Assembly: GCA_964480275.1 (NCBI GenBank) | Contig: CAYZOC010000027.1 | Location: forward strand, 1-13,806 | Direction: 5' to 3' | Origin: DATESG01 sp964480275 | GTDB lineage: Bacteria > Bacillota_I > Bacilli_A > RFN20 > CAG-826 | DNA length: 13,806 bases | Shown here: piece after piece, positions 12,401-13,806 of the stretch | Position numbering within the stretch: the first letter of the stretch is position 1 | How the letters are laid out: the number at the start of each line of letters is the position of its first letter | Notes under the pieces: generated by a model | The model's input: the letters and a program-made list of their open reading frames with translations, nothing else | Databases searched by the model: none | Told to the model about the DNA's origin: nothing | Program-made: the position numbers and the translations under genes

Positions 12401-13675
12401 ATGAACAAGAAATTTTTAACAATCGTTCCGCTTCTAAGCATAGTTGTTGGCTGTGGTGAAATCTCCAACACAAATGATGGCCCTCGTAGTGACGAGCTTA
12501 TTTCTAGTGCCCTCAATGAAGTTAACTTTATCAATTATGTTGTTCAGGCCAAGCATCATAGTGAAGAATTAGGTGATTTTTATACCGTTGCCACGATTAC
12601 ACCAGTTGATCTATCATTTAAGACGAAAAAAAGTCAATTACTATATACAACCGAACATAGTTATTACTATTTTGACAAAGTCGAAGAAAGTTATGACGTT
12701 TATTATAAAAATAAGTTAACGAATAATAAGTCATACCTAGGTAACTCCTATTTTGGACGGTTCAATCGTAACGACGTAATTGAAGGTATTCCTAATAGTG
12801 AAGATATATTTTCGCACTACAATGTTTTTAATATCAATAGCCTTGAGGCAGAAGATTTTACTTATAATAAAAATTTGAATGGTTGGTATATCCTTAATGA
12901 AGATTCATATAGTGATACAATTTCTAATTTTTTCAACCTTGATAGTAGTCATTCAATTATGAGATTCAATCTACAAGTGAGTAAAAACCGTATTAATAGC
13001 ATTGATTATGAAATAAAAGATGGTGACGATCAAACAATTAAAAATGAGTTATTTTATACCTACCCTGTTGATTATCTCCAAGAATCACAGTTTTCTTTAA
13101 TCAATGCCGTTAGTGTAGAAAAGCTTGAGGCATCGCTAGAATTAACTGTCGATACAAGTAGTGAGCAATCATCGACAAGCGAAGCAGCAACTAGTTCTGA
13201 ACAAGCATTAAGTAGTGAAGATAGTACTTCTTTGATAGAGACAACAAGTGAAGATACTCTAACAAGTGAAGTAGAAACAAGTTCAGAAGACATATCCACC
13301 AGTCAACCACCAACAACTTCTGAGGATTTAACAACTAGTACGCCACCGATAACCTCAGAAGAAAATAATACCAGCGAAGATGATATAACTTATGTCGACC
13401 GCCTTAACTTCTCAATTTATGATGACGCTAGTATCTTTGCAAATAACCGTTATACAATCCAATCAATTCAATTATTTGAAAACTATGACTATGCTGCGAT
13501 TAATAACACCGCTATAGCGACACTAGAGCAGGGTCAAGAAGAAAATGTGCGTGAACGTAGTATCACACTCAATCGTCGTCTAAAAAGAGGCTCGCGCTAC
13601 CTTTTAAGAATTAATCTTGCCTCAACTCCAAATGGACAAAGCGAAGATTATTACGATTATTCTTTTATCTATTAA
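12401..13675 (+). CDS. Lipoprotein with Ser/Thr/Glu-rich linker, function unknown
   Basis: The 424-residue product starts MNKKFLTIVPLLSIVVGCG, a signal peptide with a lipobox (VVGC). It is therefore predicted to be cut before Cys18, lipid-modified there and held on the outer face of the membrane. Residues about 30-250 form a mixed alpha/beta domain rich in Tyr, Asn and Asp that I do not recognise. Residues 252-328 are a low-complexity linker of TSE/SSE-like units, typical of flexible surface spacers. Residues about 330-424 form a small, probably beta-rich C-terminal domain. No catalytic motif is visible. ATG 12401 has only a weak purine stretch (AGAGAA) upstream. The gene is a single transcription unit with a clear promoter, a palindrome over the -35, and a terminator at 13696. 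Confidence 0.8.
   Translation: MNKKFLTIVPLLSIVVGCGEISNTNDGPRSDELISSALNEVNFINYVVQAKHHSEELGDFYTVATITPVDLSFKTKKSQLLYTTEHSYYYFDKVEESYDVYYKNKLTNNKSYLGNSYFGRFNRNDVIEGIPNSEDIFSHYNVFNINSLEAEDFTYNKNLNGWYILNEDSYSDTISNFFNLDSSHSIMRFNLQVSKNRINSIDYEIKDGDDQTIKNELFYTYPVDYLQESQFSLINAVSVEKLEASLELTVDTSSEQSSTSEAATSSEQALSSEDSTSLIETTSEDTLTSEVETSSEDISTSQPPTTSEDLTTSTPPITSEENNTSEDDITYVDRLNFSIYDDASIFANNRYTIQSIQLFENYDYAAINNTAIATLEQGQEENVRERSITLNRRLKRGSRYLLRINLASTPNGQSEDYYDYSFIY
13154..13384 (+). repeat. Degenerate TSE/SSE-coding low-complexity tract
   Basis: Within the lipoprotein gene, short units such as ACAAGTGAAG and AGTTCAGAAGA recur and encode (S/T)SE repeats with interspersed Pro, Ala and Asp. Spacing is irregular, so it is not a clean tandem repeat. 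The long antisense open frame here is a by-product of this composition. Confidence 0.7.
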
Positions 13676-13695
13676 TATAAGATAAATTAAGTTCG

Positions 13696-13723
13696 GCCTC
13701 TTGAAATAAACAAGGGGCTTTTT
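13696..13723 (+). terminator. Terminator of the lipoprotein gene
   Basis: GCCTCTTG pairs with CAAGGGGC (8 bp with one T-G) around AAATAAA, then TTTTT. It begins 20 nt after the stop codon. Confidence 0.85.
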
Positions 13724-13754
13724 ATATTAAAATAAAAACTGCGGTTGTTTAAAA

Positions 13755-13806
13755 TTAAAGGTGGACAAAAGCAACCATTCCCCACTCTTCTTCATAGATT
13801 TGCCAA
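13755..13806 (-). CDS. Probable 3' end of a gene cut by the window edge
   Basis: On the minus strand one frame reads WQIYEEEWGMVAFVHL and then TAA (13755-13757). Sixteen residues are too few to assign a family, but the composition is protein-like and the other two minus frames meet stops early. It would converge on the lipoprotein gene. Confidence 0.45.
   Translation of the reverse strand, partial: WQIYEEEWGMVAFVHL

Noticed and set aside
13072..13299. Minus-strand open frame rich in Ser, Val and Leu
   Set aside because: It is antisense to the TSE-coding low-complexity tract of the lipoprotein.
1..13806. Mycoplasma-like code with TGA read as Trp
   Set aside because: TGA ends the gene at 3439-3441 in an overlapping operon, Trp codons are TGG throughout, and all long frames are complete with standard stops.
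1..13806. CRISPR arrays, insertion sequences, phage genes, rRNA
   Set aside because: No regularly spaced repeats, transposase or integrase motifs, or rRNA-like stretches were seen on either strand.

Overview
The window is AT-rich DNA from a bacterium that reads like a low-GC Gram-positive (Bacillota) with compact gene packing. It may be a member of the Erysipelotrichia/RF39-type lineages near the Mollicutes. That placement is inferred from gene types (long Clostridia/Erysipelotrichia-type GluRS, LafB-like glycolipid glycosyltransferase, tandem CNNM/CBS proteins, Thr/Ser/Glu-linker lipoprotein), not from a phylogeny. The genetic code looks standard: TGA closes one gene (3439-3441), Trp is written TGG, and all tRNAs carry an encoded CCA.

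Layout. 1-216 holds no convincing gene. 217-468 is a minus-strand tRNA-Asn/tRNA-Glu(UUC) unit with its own promoter and terminator. 478-764 is acpP (acyl carrier protein) with a near-consensus promoter. 768-4810 is a tightly overlapping six-gene minus-strand operon encoding what looks like a pared-down Tad/Flp-type (type IVc) pilus or secretion machine. In transcription order it encodes a secreted protein of unknown function, a membrane-anchored pseudopilin-like protein, a CpaF/TadA-type ATPase, one large membrane protein with two TadB/TadC-like halves, a second pseudopilin-like protein and a 54-residue Flp-pilin-like peptide. No prepilin peptidase or TadZ is present in the window. This operon is the most interesting part of the window.

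4854-5443 is a short guanylate kinase gene on the plus strand, converging on a two-way terminator with a minus-strand pair of CNNM/CBS (HlyC/CorC-family) membrane proteins (5442-7763), the upstream of which lacks the C-terminal CorC/HlyC domain. 7848-9056 is a single-gene unit for a four-helix membrane protein with a charged linker and a small cytoplasmic C-terminal domain. 9204-10249 is a GT4 glycosyltransferase, probably for membrane glycolipid. 10275-12141 is gltX followed 20 nt later by tRNA-Glu(CUC), so the synthetase and a cognate tRNA appear to share one transcript. 12148-12305 is a divergent tRNA-Gly(GCC) unit. 12352-13723 is a lipoprotein gene with its own promoter and terminator. The last 52 bases contain the probable 3' end of another minus-strand gene.

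Functionally, acpP and the glycosyltransferase point to membrane lipid synthesis, gltX and four tRNAs to translation, and gmk to nucleotide supply. The Tad-like operon, the lipoprotein and the CNNM pair concern the cell envelope. All calls come from reading motifs by eye; no database search was run.
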